A stretch of 64,000 nucleotides of DNA from Allolobophora icterica. Its lineage: Eukaryota; Annelida; Clitellata; Crassiclitellata; Lumbricidae. The position numbers and the translations under genes are program-made. The notes beneath the pieces were generated by a model that did not search any database, was not told the DNA's origin, and worked only from the letters and a program-made list of their open reading frames with translations. Shown piece after piece: positions 20,887 through 33,089 of this stretch; the first letter of the stretch is position 1; the number at the start of each line of letters is the position of its first letter. Location: NCBI GenBank assembly GCA_963556255.1, contig OY744610.1, positions 14,361,417 through 14,425,416 on the forward strand, read 5' to 3'.

Positions 20887-22081
20887 CAGCGTTTCCCAAA
20901 CTTTTTTGGCCACGGAACCCTTCTCATCTTGTCATATTATGGCGGAACCCCAGCCTGAACTAAACGTATTGAGGCATACGTAGCGCCTGGGAAGCATACT
21001 AACATAGGCCTAACTAAATACACAGTACACACCCATTTAAGCAGTTTTTTAAAACAATTTTTTTTCTCTTATATGAAATGTTAAAGTGTACAGTTTTTAA
21101 GACCAAGACTTATAGAGCACAATATTGGGAGTACATAAAGTTTTAATACATGTATGTGTGCGGTGATTTTGTTTTTCCTCGTAACATTTTTTTATATAGG
21201 GCCTATGGTTTGATGCTAGAAAGCTAGATTCTCATGTCAGATGGCAAATGACAGATGCACGCTAACTGCACAATTCACGACAGTGGGGTTTCATTAATTA
21301 GCCCGATCCTGAAATTGATTCATGAAAGTTCAGTGAAAGTCTGCTTCACTTGCGAGTCCGACGTTATCTCAATAAGAAGTTCATAATCTTTTACAAAAGT
21401 TTTGCTGGTTTTCGGCTACTTTGAATGGGTTTTGAATCCAATTAATATCACCCATCATGGAAGGAAAGTATTTAACCTAGTTCGCTTCCAGGTCGTGAAT
21501 ATGATCTGCAAGTTGAAAGAATGGTTTCGTCGAGAACACAATCCACTTCAACTAAATTTGACCTAAAAACTTATAACAGTCCACATTATTAGTTTGAACA
21601 TAAGCCTAGAACCCTTAAATTCCCTCCTTGAGCCAACGCTCTATGTCAGACTTTTATAACAGCAAATAAAAAAATTGCTAATACTGTTACAAGTACGATT
21701 AACAGACTACGCTGTTATTATAAGAAAAAATTGCGTTAAATCATGTTCGGATTCGATAACAAAGATGGCCACTTCGCTATTCAGACTTACAGCTCTGACC
21801 TACATAGGTCCCTGCAGTGACCTCTGTAATCTATAATTCTATATAATTACTGGATAGATAAAGGGCATTGACAGTCCGGATTTTCGCTCAATGGGCAACA
21901 TGCAAAAGATGGCAGTTTTAAACTTTATAAAACTTTAGAGTATTTTTAAAAACTGATTGGAATGTTTGATTCCAATGAAATTTCTCAATGAAATATCTTT
22001 TAAATTAAAACATTTCGCGGAACCCTTGTGTTCACCCCGCGGAACCCTTGGGTTCCGCGGAACCCACTTTGGGAAACGCTG
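20887..22081. mobile_element. hAT MITE with perfect target duplication
   Basis: The ends are cagcgtttcccaaactttt and its inverted counterpart cactttgggaaacgctg. The 8-bp target duplication tattaagg (20,879-20,886 and 22,082-22,089) is perfect. Both ends continue with ggaaccc repeats, several times on the right. The 1.2-kb interior has no transposase. Intact duplications indicate a fairly recent insertion. Confidence 0.85.
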
Positions 22082-22089
22082 TATTAAGG

Positions 22090-22980
22090 CACCTCAATCG
22101 AAACCCATTAAAAAGTATGTTGTTGTCACAAAAGCTGCATGTGACCAACATAGAAATGTTCATACAAGAAATCATTTATGAAAGTTTGATATAATGTGCT
22201 AGCAAAATCTTTACTAAACGGGTGACAATGGAACGATTTGATTGCCTGTACTAAGGCATCATAAATTAATTACGGGGACGACTAAGAATATTCCAACCGT
22301 TGTCAATTTCTTCATCGCAGAAGATCATTATTATGCTAAACGCTTAGCATAACTTAGTGTATTGAAAATCGAAGTAAAACAAAGAAATAGAATATGATGT
22401 CGTGAATAGATAAAGAAATGTTGCATTCATAGTAGTGTTATAAATCGCAAATACCGATCCGTAGACCCTGCAGCTACATGATAATGTGTCGCGTCAATTA
22501 AAAAATTGCAATCCTGACGTTAGCCTAAAGCCTGATGATGACGTCGACGACACTGTTGAGCCTATCATTAGTTCTCTTCGATTTTATTCACTAATTTTCG
22601 CTAGGCGGCGTGCTAATCTGCTTCTCAAATGGATTCGCGAACTCTACATTTAGCAGGCTGTGTTTCAAAATCTTCGTGGATTTCAATATCTTCGGTGAGT
22701 AGGTAGCTAGGTGACTTTCAGGAATTTAGTAGGCCTACTTCAGTTTTTAGCTGATTTTGTACAGGTTTCGACAGTGCTTATCATACATCTAATATTGTCG
22801 TCGTTATGAGCCACTACCATGGTGGCACTACGATTAATGAGAACATTTACTATGCACGAACCCATGTAAATTTTACACATGTTACCCGTAGTTAATCGTA
22901 ATTGCTGTACCTAAATTCACGCGCTCTTGCCACCTGAAAGATATGGATGCTGTTCCCTGTGACCATCCTATGATTTTGTA
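22090..22980. other. unassigned sequence
   Basis: It contains the second copy of the dispersed repeat also seen near 9,868-9,935 (about 22,445-22,510), and short local palindromes such as ccactaccatggtgg near 22,812. No gene is supported. Confidence 0.3.
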
Positions 22981-22984
22981 GAGG

Positions 22985-23080
22985 TTTAGATTATACCTCT
23001 GTCGTAATCGTAATCGTAATCTCCAAACTTCTAAAGCGCCAATCGAAGGCCAAGCGCAGGGCACCAGGATATTCACGAGC
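22985..23080 (-). repeat. retroposon 3' tail with GATTAC-type repeats
   Basis: This is the reverse-strand copy of the 670-775 repeat: cgtaatcgtaatcgtaatc, then cttctaaagcgccaatcga, then a block ending cacgagcgc. The tandem tail is cleaner here than at 670. Confidence 0.5.
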
Positions 23081-23765
23081 GCTACGTCAAATCAGAGGAT
23101 GTTTCCAGAGAGTAATCAAAGAGCAGTCCAAGTCCAGTTTCCAGAAGGCCAAATCAAATCAGAGGAGGTTTCCATAATGTAGCCCAAAGGAGGTGCAAGT
23201 CCGGTTTCCGGTTTACAGAAGGATAATTCAAATCAGAGGGGATTTTCCAAAGAGTAGTCCAAAAGAGTTCCGAGTCCGATTTCCAGGGGTTCAGATTAAG
23301 AAAAGAGGCAGAGCAGCTGTCAAGGCGGGTGTCGTTTTGGTCGAGAATAATTGGAAGGCGGAGAATGAGATGATTCAGGGTAGGAGTACTTCAGAAGGTG
23401 AGACTTCAATTTTGAGTGGAAAGCCCGGGGTTATAGATAGAGGAACATCAGGAGGAGGATGGAAGACAGGTTGCAATGATGATGACAGAACGGAGAACCT
23501 GCGGAATTCAGGGGGGATCATTCCAGAGGCGTGGTGCTGTATTGGATATGGCTCAGTTGGAGAACTTGAGATGAGTAGTGACTGGAGGTCGAGAGAGTCT
23601 GAGATATGAGGATGATAGGGTGGAGCGGGTTTCCTGGATGGTGAAGAGATCGCGGAGGTATTCGAACTGGGAATATTGTAGAATATCATCGCGTTTCTGA
23701 TTGAGGTACCATATGATCCATATCCACTTTGATAAAACAAATAAACAATGCCCATCAAACTCAGA
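23081..23765 (-). mobile_element. CR1/L2-like LINE 3' end with repeated UTR
   Basis: The minus strand from 23,758 encodes the decayed C-terminus of the LINE family also present at 36,114 and 40,213 (SSPSRKPAPPYHP, then SSPTEPYPIQHHASGMIP). The 3' untranslated part (about 23,290-23,085) contains three diverged units of about 65-70 bp, each with caaatcaga and a ccgagtccg/caagtccgg block. Confidence 0.65.
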
Positions 23766-24479
23766 ATCAGACTTGAGTTCTGTGATATCTTTTCACAGCA
23801 TTAGTCAAATCCAAAATATTGCGTTATTGGGAGAATGAAAGGAAAGAAATTGTAGATCCTGTATTTTCCAGACCAAAGTAACGGTTCAGGATAATGGCAA
23901 CCTTCTGGAAAACATCGTTTTGCATCTGTTTTCGTCGATAGGCCTTTTAATTGCGCTGAACTCAACATTGAAACTCGATTTGTTCGGTAGGTTAAAGTAA
24001 TCATTTGCATCAATTCGTATATTCCAATCAACGTCATTCGGCTGTCTTCTCTGGATGCATGTTTCTTGTTTCATTTTCTTTGCCCACTTGAGAATTTCAG
24101 TCGGGACTTCCTCCAAGCATACACATAATTGGCCTATAGGGCCTATATATAATTTTTATAAGGTTCCACTTAAACAATAGATTCTCGCTTTCGTTTACGA
24201 TTTAAACATTCTACAAAAACACAGCACAAAATACAATTAGGCCTACACCTTTTTGAAAAGAACAGCACTTGTCGACCAAACGTCGGCGTTTCAAGTGCAG
24301 CAGTCGAACAGAAGATCAATCATCTAAGACAGAGAGGCATCCTATGGTAGATTAACAGTCGAAATCGTAATAGTTTTGCATAAGTTAGTATCAATGCTTA
24401 TCTTTCTTAAATAAAACGAATTTACCTTGTGCAACAGTGACTCATTCGTTCATCCATTCATTCAGAAATTTTTGAATAG
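23766..24479. other. unassigned sequence with one unrecognised minus-strand frame
   Basis: A 76-codon minus-strand frame at 24,116-23,886 (MEEVPTEILKWAKKMKQETC) has a protein-like composition but no motif I know. It could be an exon. Otherwise nothing is visible. Confidence 0.25.
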
Positions 24480-25777
24480 CGCATATTCAAGTAACCTACT
24501 CAGAAGCGCTCCCAGACCAGCCACAGCAATAGAGATTAGACTTGAGCAGCTTGTAAATAAAAAGCAGACGTGTTACCCCTGGGGAGTAGGCGAATCTCTA
24601 ATGGCAGACCATTCCAACTGTTGGGCCCAGCAATAGAGAAAGCCCGGCGTTGCCTAATTGTGGAGCGAACCCGAGGGACTAAAAGTTCTTCCCCCAGAAG
24701 AAGACCAAAGAGCACGCCGACCAACTGAATCAGAGATCGGGCGGCAGAGCTCACACAGATAGGGTATCCTATCAAAGGGCTGAAAATCAAAAGGGCGAAA
24801 TCAAAAGGCGAATGTAAATAAAGAGCGTGTTTACAGGGGCTTATAATTAAGCGCTTATAAAGACGAATAATATTGAAAAGAGTAAGACATGGAAAATGTA
24901 AACATCTCTTATTCCATAGCAAACAAGGATTAAAAAAATACGATTCAGTGTCATATTATAAACACTGTCGATGTTGCTTATAGTTAACTATCGGCTTATT
25001 ACAGATCCGTCAAGTTTGGTGGGTTTGGCAAAGGTTCTAACACGTCTTATTCTTTGCTTCAAGTTACCGGTAGGCCCTAGTTGGGAGCTTACCAAGTGAC
25101 AGCTGCTGATCCAACGCCAGTTGCTACAGTTGCAACGATACTGTTTGTTGTTTCCGTAGTGTTTGTTGCCAGTTGCTTCATATCAGCTACAACTCTTCTT
25201 GCACTTATCTCAGCAAAACTTGGCACACGGCTATGCTCACATGGCAAATTTGTCAAGACATCGCTTTCAGTATGGCATCAGCCCAAGCATTTCACAATGC
25301 GATACTTTGCACCTTTCCAATAAGTCTATGGCCTATAATGGTGCGCTTTCTTACATTTCGCACTTATCATCGTAAACACGCTCTTTATTTACATTCGCCC
25401 TTTTAAACATGCGCCCTTTTGCTTTTCGCCCTTTTGAACATGCGCCTCATTTATCATTCGCCTTATTGATTTTCGCCCTTTTGATTGCGCCCTTTTGATT
25501 TCGCCCTTTTTATTTTCGCCCCTTTGATAGTAAACCCACATATAGGCCGGGGCACAGCCTAAGAGACAGCGCCAAACCAATACAGCAACCCTATATCAGA
25601 TACGCTGCGGGACAGGGAGCCAGTGCAGCACATCACTCATGTATGCAGAAATAGGGGCATATTTAGGGATGCGTCCAATGAGCCGAGCAGCTGACCGAAG
25701 TACAATCAATCCAAGCCGCAGACCAACCAAGATCGCACTGCAGAGATCCAGCCTGCTTGTTACAAAGGCATGTATAA
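24480..25777 (-). mobile_element. LINE remnant interrupted by a TIR element
   Basis: The minus strand reads HAFVTSRLDLCSAILVGLRL, AARLIGRIPKYAPIS and DVLHWLPVPQRI at 25,777-25,596. After a 774-bp insertion it resumes at about 24,750 with AARSLIQLVGVLFG, and then RRAFSIAGPNSWNGLPLEIR (about 24,660-24,590). These are consecutive blocks of the post-reverse-transcriptase region of a CR1/L2-like LINE, so the two pieces were once continuous. Upstream it is cut at 25,778 by the palindromic element. Confidence 0.7.
24763..25536. mobile_element. TIR element with 9-bp duplication and repeat-built ends
   Basis: The left end is ggtatcctatcaaagggc. The right end, reverse-complemented, is ggtttactatcaaagggg. 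Flanking cacagatag (24,754-24,762) and cacatatag (25,537-25,545) form a 9-bp duplication with one mismatch. The terminal regions are tandem arrays of an aaaagggcgaat-like unit: short on the left, about ten units on the right. A 9-bp duplication and ends starting with G suggest a Mutator-like (MULE) non-autonomous element; the superfamily is inference. It splits the LINE above. Confidence 0.65.
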
Positions 25778-27411
25778 CCTTCGCAGGACGATACACGGAG
25801 GACGAAGAGGGGTAATTTTTTACCCCAACACAATGTGTAATATCTCAGCTCACAGGTAAGCTACGATGCCAAATGAAGTGTCAATTGTAGCATTTCCAAG
25901 GTCAAGGAATCGATTTATCATAGTGGCAATATTGTGGGAATATTACTTTTCAAGATGGCGGCCAAAATGGCCGCCCAAACACCCAAAAATGTATATCTCG
26001 GCACGTAGGTAAGCTACAATGACAAATGAAGTGTCAATTGCAACATTTTCAAGGTCAAGAAATCGAATTATCATAGTGGCAATAGTGTGCGAACACTATT
26101 GTCCAAGATGGCGGCCAACATGGCCGCCGAAATATGGCAATATGTGTAGCTCAGTTCATAGGTAATTTATAATGACAAATGAAGTATCCATTGTAACATT
26201 CCCAAGGTCAAGGAATCGATTTATTGTAGTGGCAATAGTGTGGGAATACTATTTTCCAATATGGCGGCCAATATGTCCGCCAGACACAACAATATGTATG
26301 TCTCAGCTCATAGGTAAGCTACAATTGCAAATGGAGTGTCAATTGTAACATATTCGTGGTCAGGGAATCGACTTATCATAGTGGCAATAGTGTGGAATAC
26401 TATTTTACAAGATGGCGGCCAATATGGACGCGAAAAAACAAAAATATTTATATCTCAGCACAGAGATAGGCTACAATGACAAATAAGGTATCAATTGTAA
26501 CATTTCTAAGGTCAAGGAATCAAATTATTTTAGTGACAATTGTGTGGAATACCAATTTCCAACATGGCGGCCAACATGGCCGCCAAAACACAAAAATATG
26601 TATATCTCAGCTTGTAGGTAAGCTCCAATGACAAATGTCAATTGTAACATTCCTAGGGTCAAGGAATCGATTTATCGCAGTGGCAATAATGACCGATCAG
26701 TCAGTTGATTGATAAATCCTATTTTTGAGTTTTCGCGGCCATATTGGCCGCCATCTTGGATTGCGGTATTCCCACGCTATTGTCACTACGATAAATGAAT
26801 TCCTTGACTTTGAAAATGCTACAATTGACACTTCATTTGTCATTGTATCTTACCTACGAGCCGAGATATACACATTTTTGTGTTTTGGCGGCCATGTTGG
26901 CCGCCATCTTGGCCATTAGTACTCACACACTACTGTCACTACGATAAATCGATTCCTTGAACTTGAAAATATTAAAATTGACACTTCATTTGTCAATGTA
27001 CCTACCTATGAGCTTAGACATGCAAATTTTTGTTATGGGCGCCATCTTGTAAAAATAAACTCTCCACAATCATGAAACTATTAACACTCAATTCCATTGT
27101 AGATTCCACACTTGATTTATGATTGCAAGTCACTTATGAGCTCATATCTCTAAAAAACATATCTGCCCTATGAACGAAAAACTAACGACGTCGACGACGA
27201 AGAGGGGTAAATTTTTACCCCAGGACACTTTGGATTGAAAAATCTTTTCCCACCACATGGCAATGTGGTGGGTATGCAGTCAGAATATGTCATTGGTGGT
27301 AACTTGTAAACATGTGGAACGACAAATGATAGCTACCTACAGTTGCTTCCCAATCAACATCCAAACACCGCTGGGGTAAAAAATTATTTACCCCTTTCCG
27401 TCCTGCGAAGG
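25778..27411. mobile_element. palindromic element built of about 150-bp tandem units
   Basis: The ends are perfect 13-bp inverted repeats, ccttcgcaggacg (25,778-25,790) and cgtcctgcgaagg (27,399-27,411), with ATAA directly outside on both sides (25,774-25,777 and 27,412-27,415). Inside, about six direct units of about 150 bp start near 25,841, 25,991, 26,143, 26,298, 26,449 and 26,602. Each carries tatctcagct, ggtaagctac, gtcaaggaatcga and atggcggccaacatggccg. From about 26,705 three units run in the opposite orientation. A ggggtaa...ttaccc motif occurs at the left end, near 27,195 and at the right end. No coding capacity is seen. It inserted into the LINE at 24,480-25,777. Confidence 0.7.
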
Positions 27412-27574
27412 ATAAGGATGACAGTAGCGTCATGAGACAGAGAACGAGAAATAACCCGTAACTGGAGTAGTTGATAATAACAGCTACGGGTAAGCTGGTT
27501 AATTTATGAGGATAATTAATGATTATTGTGATGATAAGTTGATTTGCAGTCATAATCATAGTCTAGTTGCTTAG

Positions 27575-27740
27575 TCACCACACTTGCAGGAACCCCGTGG
27601 AAATAAACGTCTTCAGCATGCGAGAAGATTTTGTGAAGATTCCTGCCATGAGTTTAACCCGCAGTGGAGGGGAAGACCATTCCAAGCAGAGGAACCTGGG
27701 ACAGCAAAAGCCCGGCGTTGGTAGTCGATCATTGGCTTAA
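27575..27740 (-). mobile_element. LINE 3' coding remnant
   Basis: Minus-strand translation contains YQRRAFAVPGSSAWNGLPL followed by a decayed tail ending FPRGSCKC. This is the conserved C-terminal block of the LINE families in this window. It is 5'-truncated. Confidence 0.55.
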
Positions 27741-29309
27741 CATTTCTGCACAAGCGACAGAATTTTACAGAAATACACTTCATTTAGCGTTTTCTTGTCA
27801 TTCATCTGTGTAGCGGCAATCTACTGCTTTTGTAGATGAAAGAAAATAAGCTTCTCGTCAAGCCACCAAAAACTGTTTTTTTCTCTATAAGGAAGCTCAA
27901 AAACTGTAAATAGTTAAACAAATCTTATGGACGTTCGTGTCTACATTTTAGTGTATTTCATTAGAATTTTCACATAATATCTTATTGGCTTTCTCGTACT
28001 ATTGTGTGAGTAGGCCTGCTTAGTGGTTTAAGATGCAATTAAAGTCTCATAACCTGTAGGCCTAGAGCATGCAGTCTTTTATTAATGGAAGACAAACATG
28101 TTTTACAAAATGGATAGAAAAAAACAACCTGAACGTCATCTAGGAGCAATTTCACGATGGTAAACTGTTCGAAGAAGGCCGATTTCGTCAGTAGCTGATT
28201 GATGCTACAGTTGCAACGGTGATTAATTGGAAGAATGCTATATAAGAAGAATCCTGAGTCAATATTCTTGACAGCAAGTGGTGTATTGCTTGAGACATGA
28301 TTTTCTAAATCCGAAGTCTCACAACTGGAGCAGGTGGAAATCCAAACCAGTTAGTTAATAGTTGTTACAAAAATGCCACGGCTGGAATTAGCAATTTGCC
28401 ATCCCTAGGCTACGTTTATTTATTTTTATTGCCCCTAATAGTCATCTTCGACCGTTTTAAATACCTCATCTATGTTTCGGAAAACACCAGAAAATTGAGG
28501 AAACATCGATAAGGATAATTACACTTTAAAAGTGTAATTTAATTCTCAAACTTTTTCAGCGCATCACACATTGTGGCCTATTTACTGGTAATTGCAGTAT
28601 TGTTATAATTTGCACAGTTCAGGTAGCTGATCACTAGATCTTATGTATTTATATGCCTAGTTGTCTTGACTAGATTTTAAATAGATCTCGTCGTCTTTAA
28701 CAACACTACCCCTATCTTTAGACACATACTCCTTCATCGTTGGCCATATCAAAGATTAAGTGTCATTAAATGTCGTTGAAACAATTCATACGGGCCAGTT
28801 ATCAAAGTCATATTGACTATAAGGTTGGTTCATCTAAAGAAATCTACGTTCTCTACCTGAGTGCAACGTGTCTTTCTCAACAAACTAATGCACGCTGTCG
28901 ATCTGCGCAGAAGAGTCGAAGTCAAACACGAACAACAAAATGAAATCATTTCAGATATTAAGAGGTTAGTCTATATAATCATTTTACTAATTTTGCTGAA
29001 AATTAATTAAAAGATATTTTTATTGTTCTTTCATTAATGATCGGCAACTGAAAAAGTTGTAATCTGTGACCACAAATTACGTATAAAAAATATATTAAAT
29101 ACATTTTATTGCGTAGCATCCTTCTTTCCTGATGAGGACGCAAACCGAATTCGGATAAAATCTGTTCATTGACTTGCATTGCATTGTGGGCAGCTAATAC
29201 GGTGGTAGAGAGATGGAACACTCTGTACTATCTTCCTGAAATTAATGCCTGTTGAAGCCAAGTCAAACGGAATTGGTAACATTTCATATTCATAGCTGCC
29301 TCTCAAAGT
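27741..29309. other. unassigned sequence
   Basis: No gene, element end or tandem array is supported. A 72-codon minus-strand frame at 29,003-29,221 and similar short frames lack motifs. Confidence 0.3.
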
Positions 29310-29506
29310 CGACTTAAGGGACTGTGTATAGGATAGCGCATTGGATAACATCTGGCGTAGAGTGCGAGCGGTACAGAGATCGAGTCCCATAGGCGGACAT
29401 GCTTTGTAGGCTGCAATTTGCGCCGTGTAGGGCCTATTGCAGGCTGTCTGTTCTGTTAGTAGTTAAGATTTATCGCATAACATGTACATGTGCAGCGCAG
29501 AATAAA

Positions 29507-29582
<76 letters not shown>

Positions 29583-29587
29583 TATAA
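29310..29587 (+). repeat. tRNA-like SINE with long ATT tail
   Basis: The head shows a tRNA-like order. A stretch ggatagcgcattggataac resembles an A-box region, and gagatcgagtccc about 45 bases later resembles a B box. A short body follows, ending gcgcagaataaat, which runs directly into an uninterrupted ATT repeat from about 29,508 to 29,582. I could not define target duplications, so the SINE call is tentative. The long poly-Tyr frame through the tail is an artefact of the repeat. Confidence 0.45.
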
Positions 29588-30285
29588 TGAGTACACGGCG
29601 CTTTATGAGCTTAATAACTTCTAAACTTTTAATTGCTGTTTCTTGAAGCCTGGATCGTCAGTAATTGTCTCTGAGTAGGTCCCTATATACGATGTAAAGA
29701 GACGCTATGTAAAGTATATAAGAAATTAAATGATATTTCAGAGTGTATTTTTATATATGAATGCAAGTGTATATATTATATAATTATATGACTGTACTTT
29801 TGTGCAACAATAATTATAACCACAGATTTATATAGCGCTCTTCATGAGAGACTCGTCAGGAGGCGCTTCAGATCTAACGATAGAAAATCAGGATCGAACT
29901 AAATGTGTGTCAATCATTTGCGGATTAGAAGTCATACCAAGGAGGTCATGTTGTAATGTGTGATGCTTGCATGAATAGCGACCAAAAAGACATTAGTCGA
30001 ATGCATACATACTTCAAGAGCTGTCTGAACGTCGACCTTAATCCACTCTGCAACCGGAAGTTAGATAAGCTTATCAATCTAATTAATCACTCTAAACGTG
30101 ATATAGCAATAAAAACTTATGGCAACAATCAGCTGCTGAACTTCTAATGCACTGATCCGTGCCTTTTTAAAAATTTAAAACATGTAATGTAATTAGCTGG
30201 TTTGCAATGTGCAGAACAACCGATTTTCATTACTTAAGAGTATTGGAGAATTAGCAAAATTAATTATAAACTTTTACATTAGCCT
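29588..30285. other. sequence upstream of the secreted-protein exon, with one retroposon tail
   Basis: About 29,815-29,875 is a minus-strand retroposon end (tttatatagcgctcttcatg and aggaggcgcttcag). The remainder is AT-rich and unassigned. A promoter or first exon for the downstream gene could lie here but is not identifiable. Confidence 0.35.
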
Positions 30286-30375
30286 TTGCTGAACTTTTTG
30301 CAATGCTTTGCATGGTTTTATGAAATAGAAGCTTTTACTGCTTTGGTTCTTCTTCTCTCTGCTGTTGAATTGAAA

Positions 30376-30850
30376 GCAGCGACATCTTCTTCTGAGTGCT
30401 CCTGTCAAATACGTAGTCTAACCGTTACGGTCGATGGCTATTTGAGGCTTTACTTTGATGGCATTGAGATAACTGAGCTCCCAAATTATGACGTCTGGCA
30501 TCTACCGGACGTTGTTGAACTTCCTTGTACTACGAGATTAATAGCGATTCATGGAAACGATGTACATGGTCAAGCGGCGGGTATCCTCGGGTCAACAGAT
30601 GATGACTATGTTCTGATCAATTCTTCTTGGAAATGTTCAAACGTCAGTTATTTGGGTTGGGAGGAAACTGATTTTGACGATTCCGCTTGGATGTCTGCCG
30701 TTGAGCATGGTCGTAACGGAGAAAACTTTTGGGATCCTATACCTGACATTAGTCCAAACGCTGTCTGGATCTGGCTGAGGCAATGGAATGGTCAGGTGAA
30801 TTCGACTTATGAAGAGATGGATGCAGACGTATACTGCAGAAAGAGACTAG
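30376..30850 (+). CDS. exon of a secreted or extracellular protein
   Basis: The frame has no ATG in its upstream part, so it most likely starts at a splice acceptor. The best is ...gaattgaaag ending near 30,375, after a pyrimidine-rich run. It encodes about 158 residues: SSSECSCQIRSLTVTVDGYL, YDVWHLPDVVELPCTTRLIA, HGNDVHGQAAGILGSTDDDY, then SYLGWEETDFDDSAW and ISPNAVWIWLRQWNGQ, ending DVYCRKRLG. Six Cys and a W...DFDDS.W...AVWIW order suggest a beta-sandwich, galactose-binding-like extracellular module, known to me only from uncharacterised marine-invertebrate proteins. A good donor, ctag|gtaaac, ends it at 30,850 in phase 1. The frame upstream (30,286-30,375) is hydrophobic (FTALVLLLSAVEL), so a signal peptide with a start not resolved here is an alternative. 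Confidence 0.6.
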
Positions 30851-33089
30851 GTAAACTCAGGCATGTTTTTTGTATGTGTGTGATTCTTTATGTCATTCAT
30901 CCGTTTTCATCCAATATTCCAATATTGGAACATTTTGAAAATAGTTTACTTACTTGCAATTTGGCGCCATATAGTGAACCACTGCCGTTACAAGCAGGTT
31001 TTCTGGTAAATAGGCCTACTTAGCAAGAAATTACGAATTTGAAAGAACTCATAGTTGTCATATTATGTGGTTTTTTCGAGCAGTTCCGAGTGAAAAAAAT
31101 TCGACAGAATGGCAACGAAAAGGTAAATTTATTTTAAACTCATTTGAATCCAGATCTTTCTAGAACTTCCAGTTATTGACACTGTGATATTGTTGTTATC
31201 CCATAATAATTGTATTCATTTTCCCTGCGAATTTTAGTCTGAAATACTTGATTCGGAATTGTATTGTGTGTTCCATCATTGGAACACAGGGCATAAGTGG
31301 TAATAATGATAGATTTTGGTTACCGCACGTCCCTATAGTACCTCTTATTCGGCAGTGCATGGTGTAAAATTTTCGGGGTAATACTTATTTACTTGCGTGA
31401 AGATTAGTGTTTTTACTTTTTATTCATTTTGCAACGTGTAGAAAGTGGAAGTCTGCGAAGGATGTCTTAGATCAGGAGGAGGGAGATGGTCATCGTGACA
31501 ATGTGGCCATTTTAGTCGACCCTTCATTATATAAACAGACCAGAGCGAAGAAGATGTTGCTGGTGAAGACACTGTGGGAGTTGTAAACAATGTGAGCGGA
31601 CGACAGCTTCGAAGGAATTCGGTTTGTTGTTCTGGATTTGACGAATGAATTTCCTGCCGACATTCCTTTCAAGCTGTATTGTGATCGCTTTCTCACCTCA
31701 TTCAACTAAGTTGATTGTTTACCTTCACATGGCTATGACTTCACAGTGACAGCCATTAGCAAGATTAAGTGGAGCCCAGTAACAGCGAGAAAGATGCTAC
31801 CTAAACAGCCATGAGGGTGTATTTGCTATAAGCTTATTTTGCAAAGTCGAGTTTCATTGTTGCCGAGAATGATGATCGGTCGGTGTATATATGATCGTAA
31901 TTGTTCACAGTTTAGAGATATGCCAATGGGCCATGTAGGGATTGTAGGCCTATGCGTTACGGTCTGCGGAGAAGCAAGACAGATAACAGATGTAGTTGTG
32001 ATATATAGATGCTCATCTGAGCTGTTGAGTGTATTAACCAGAACGTTGGCAACTAACAGATTTGGCGTGCTATCAAAGAACTGGATGTGACCAGTTTTTG
32101 CGTTCTGCGTTGAGACCAGCGCATGCAAAACTGGTAGCTGTATAGCAAAACTGAAGAAGTATTTGAGCATTACATGAATTTCTTGGAGTTTCAGTGAACA
32201 ACTTTTTAGACTTGCCTGATGACTCAAAGATGCTGCTCCATCAAAGACAACAAAACCATGGTTTAATGTGTACCTGCGACTGTTCTCTGTCACCATACTG
32301 ATCACTTTTCGGCACCAACCGTCAAGAAGAACAGCTGCGTTGCGTGCCGAAAGAACGGAATAAAATGTGTGACAAGTGCAAGGCCAACATTTATGAAGCC
32401 TGCTTCAAAAGTTCCACGATCATAGGTTTATCTTGTTTGCATGGGAAATAGACATATTCTCGAACATTTTGCTGTTTCTTGCTTGATCTAAGGCACAGGT
32501 TTATTGAACATATATCGCCTTTATCTAGACAGTACTGTAATAGCGACTTGAATTTTGTTCTTTAGTTTTTCTACTTGAAATAATCATTGCTGTACTTGGT
32601 GATGTTGGAGTGGATTATCTCATTGTCTGGGGCCACATTAATGTTTACGAAGCCGTAAAGCAATTTGAGTATATATGGGTTAAGGACTGATCTTGTTATT
32701 CAGGTCTAAACTCAAGACACATCTATTCCAATTTGCATAACCACCGTAGATTGACTTCTGTGTGCTCTTAAATATAAGCTTCGACTTTGGCTTCTCCAAT
32801 GAATTATGAGTTTTGATTATGATTTCATCGATTGATGTCTTTGGACATTGCTATAACTGCGCTTCAGAAGTCATTAGATTAGAATCTGTCCAGTATACAT
32901 GAATGTGTCTGAATGAATGTATGCATACACATCTTCATCGTGTGTTCCTTCGACTGCTGATCGGGTTCAGGGGTAGGGTCGCCCCTTAGTGGGCGGTCGG
33001 CAAGCGGTCTTCAGGGCAACCGGCCAAGGGCAACCGACGGGCGACCCATGCTACAGAGCGAGTCTTCCCTTCGCAGACAAGATCTCTGC
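30851..33089 (+). other. putative intron with LINE tail and an unrecognised frame
   Basis: This separates the secreted-protein exon from a possible next exon. A 159-codon minus-strand frame (32,305-31,826) matches no family I know. About 32,690-32,790 carries RSKLKTHLFQFA, a LINE C-terminal tail on the plus strand. The rest is unassigned. Confidence 0.35.

Noticed and set aside
25081..25323. 80-codon hydrophobic frame inside the TIR element
   Set aside because: It lies in a non-autonomous element and shares no motif with a transposase or host protein.
29508..29587. Poly-tyrosine reading frame
   Set aside because: It is a pure ATT microsatellite read in one frame.
31826..32305. 159-codon minus-strand frame as a gene
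   Set aside because: No recognisable motif, no supporting splice signals, and the composition is like the surrounding sequence.
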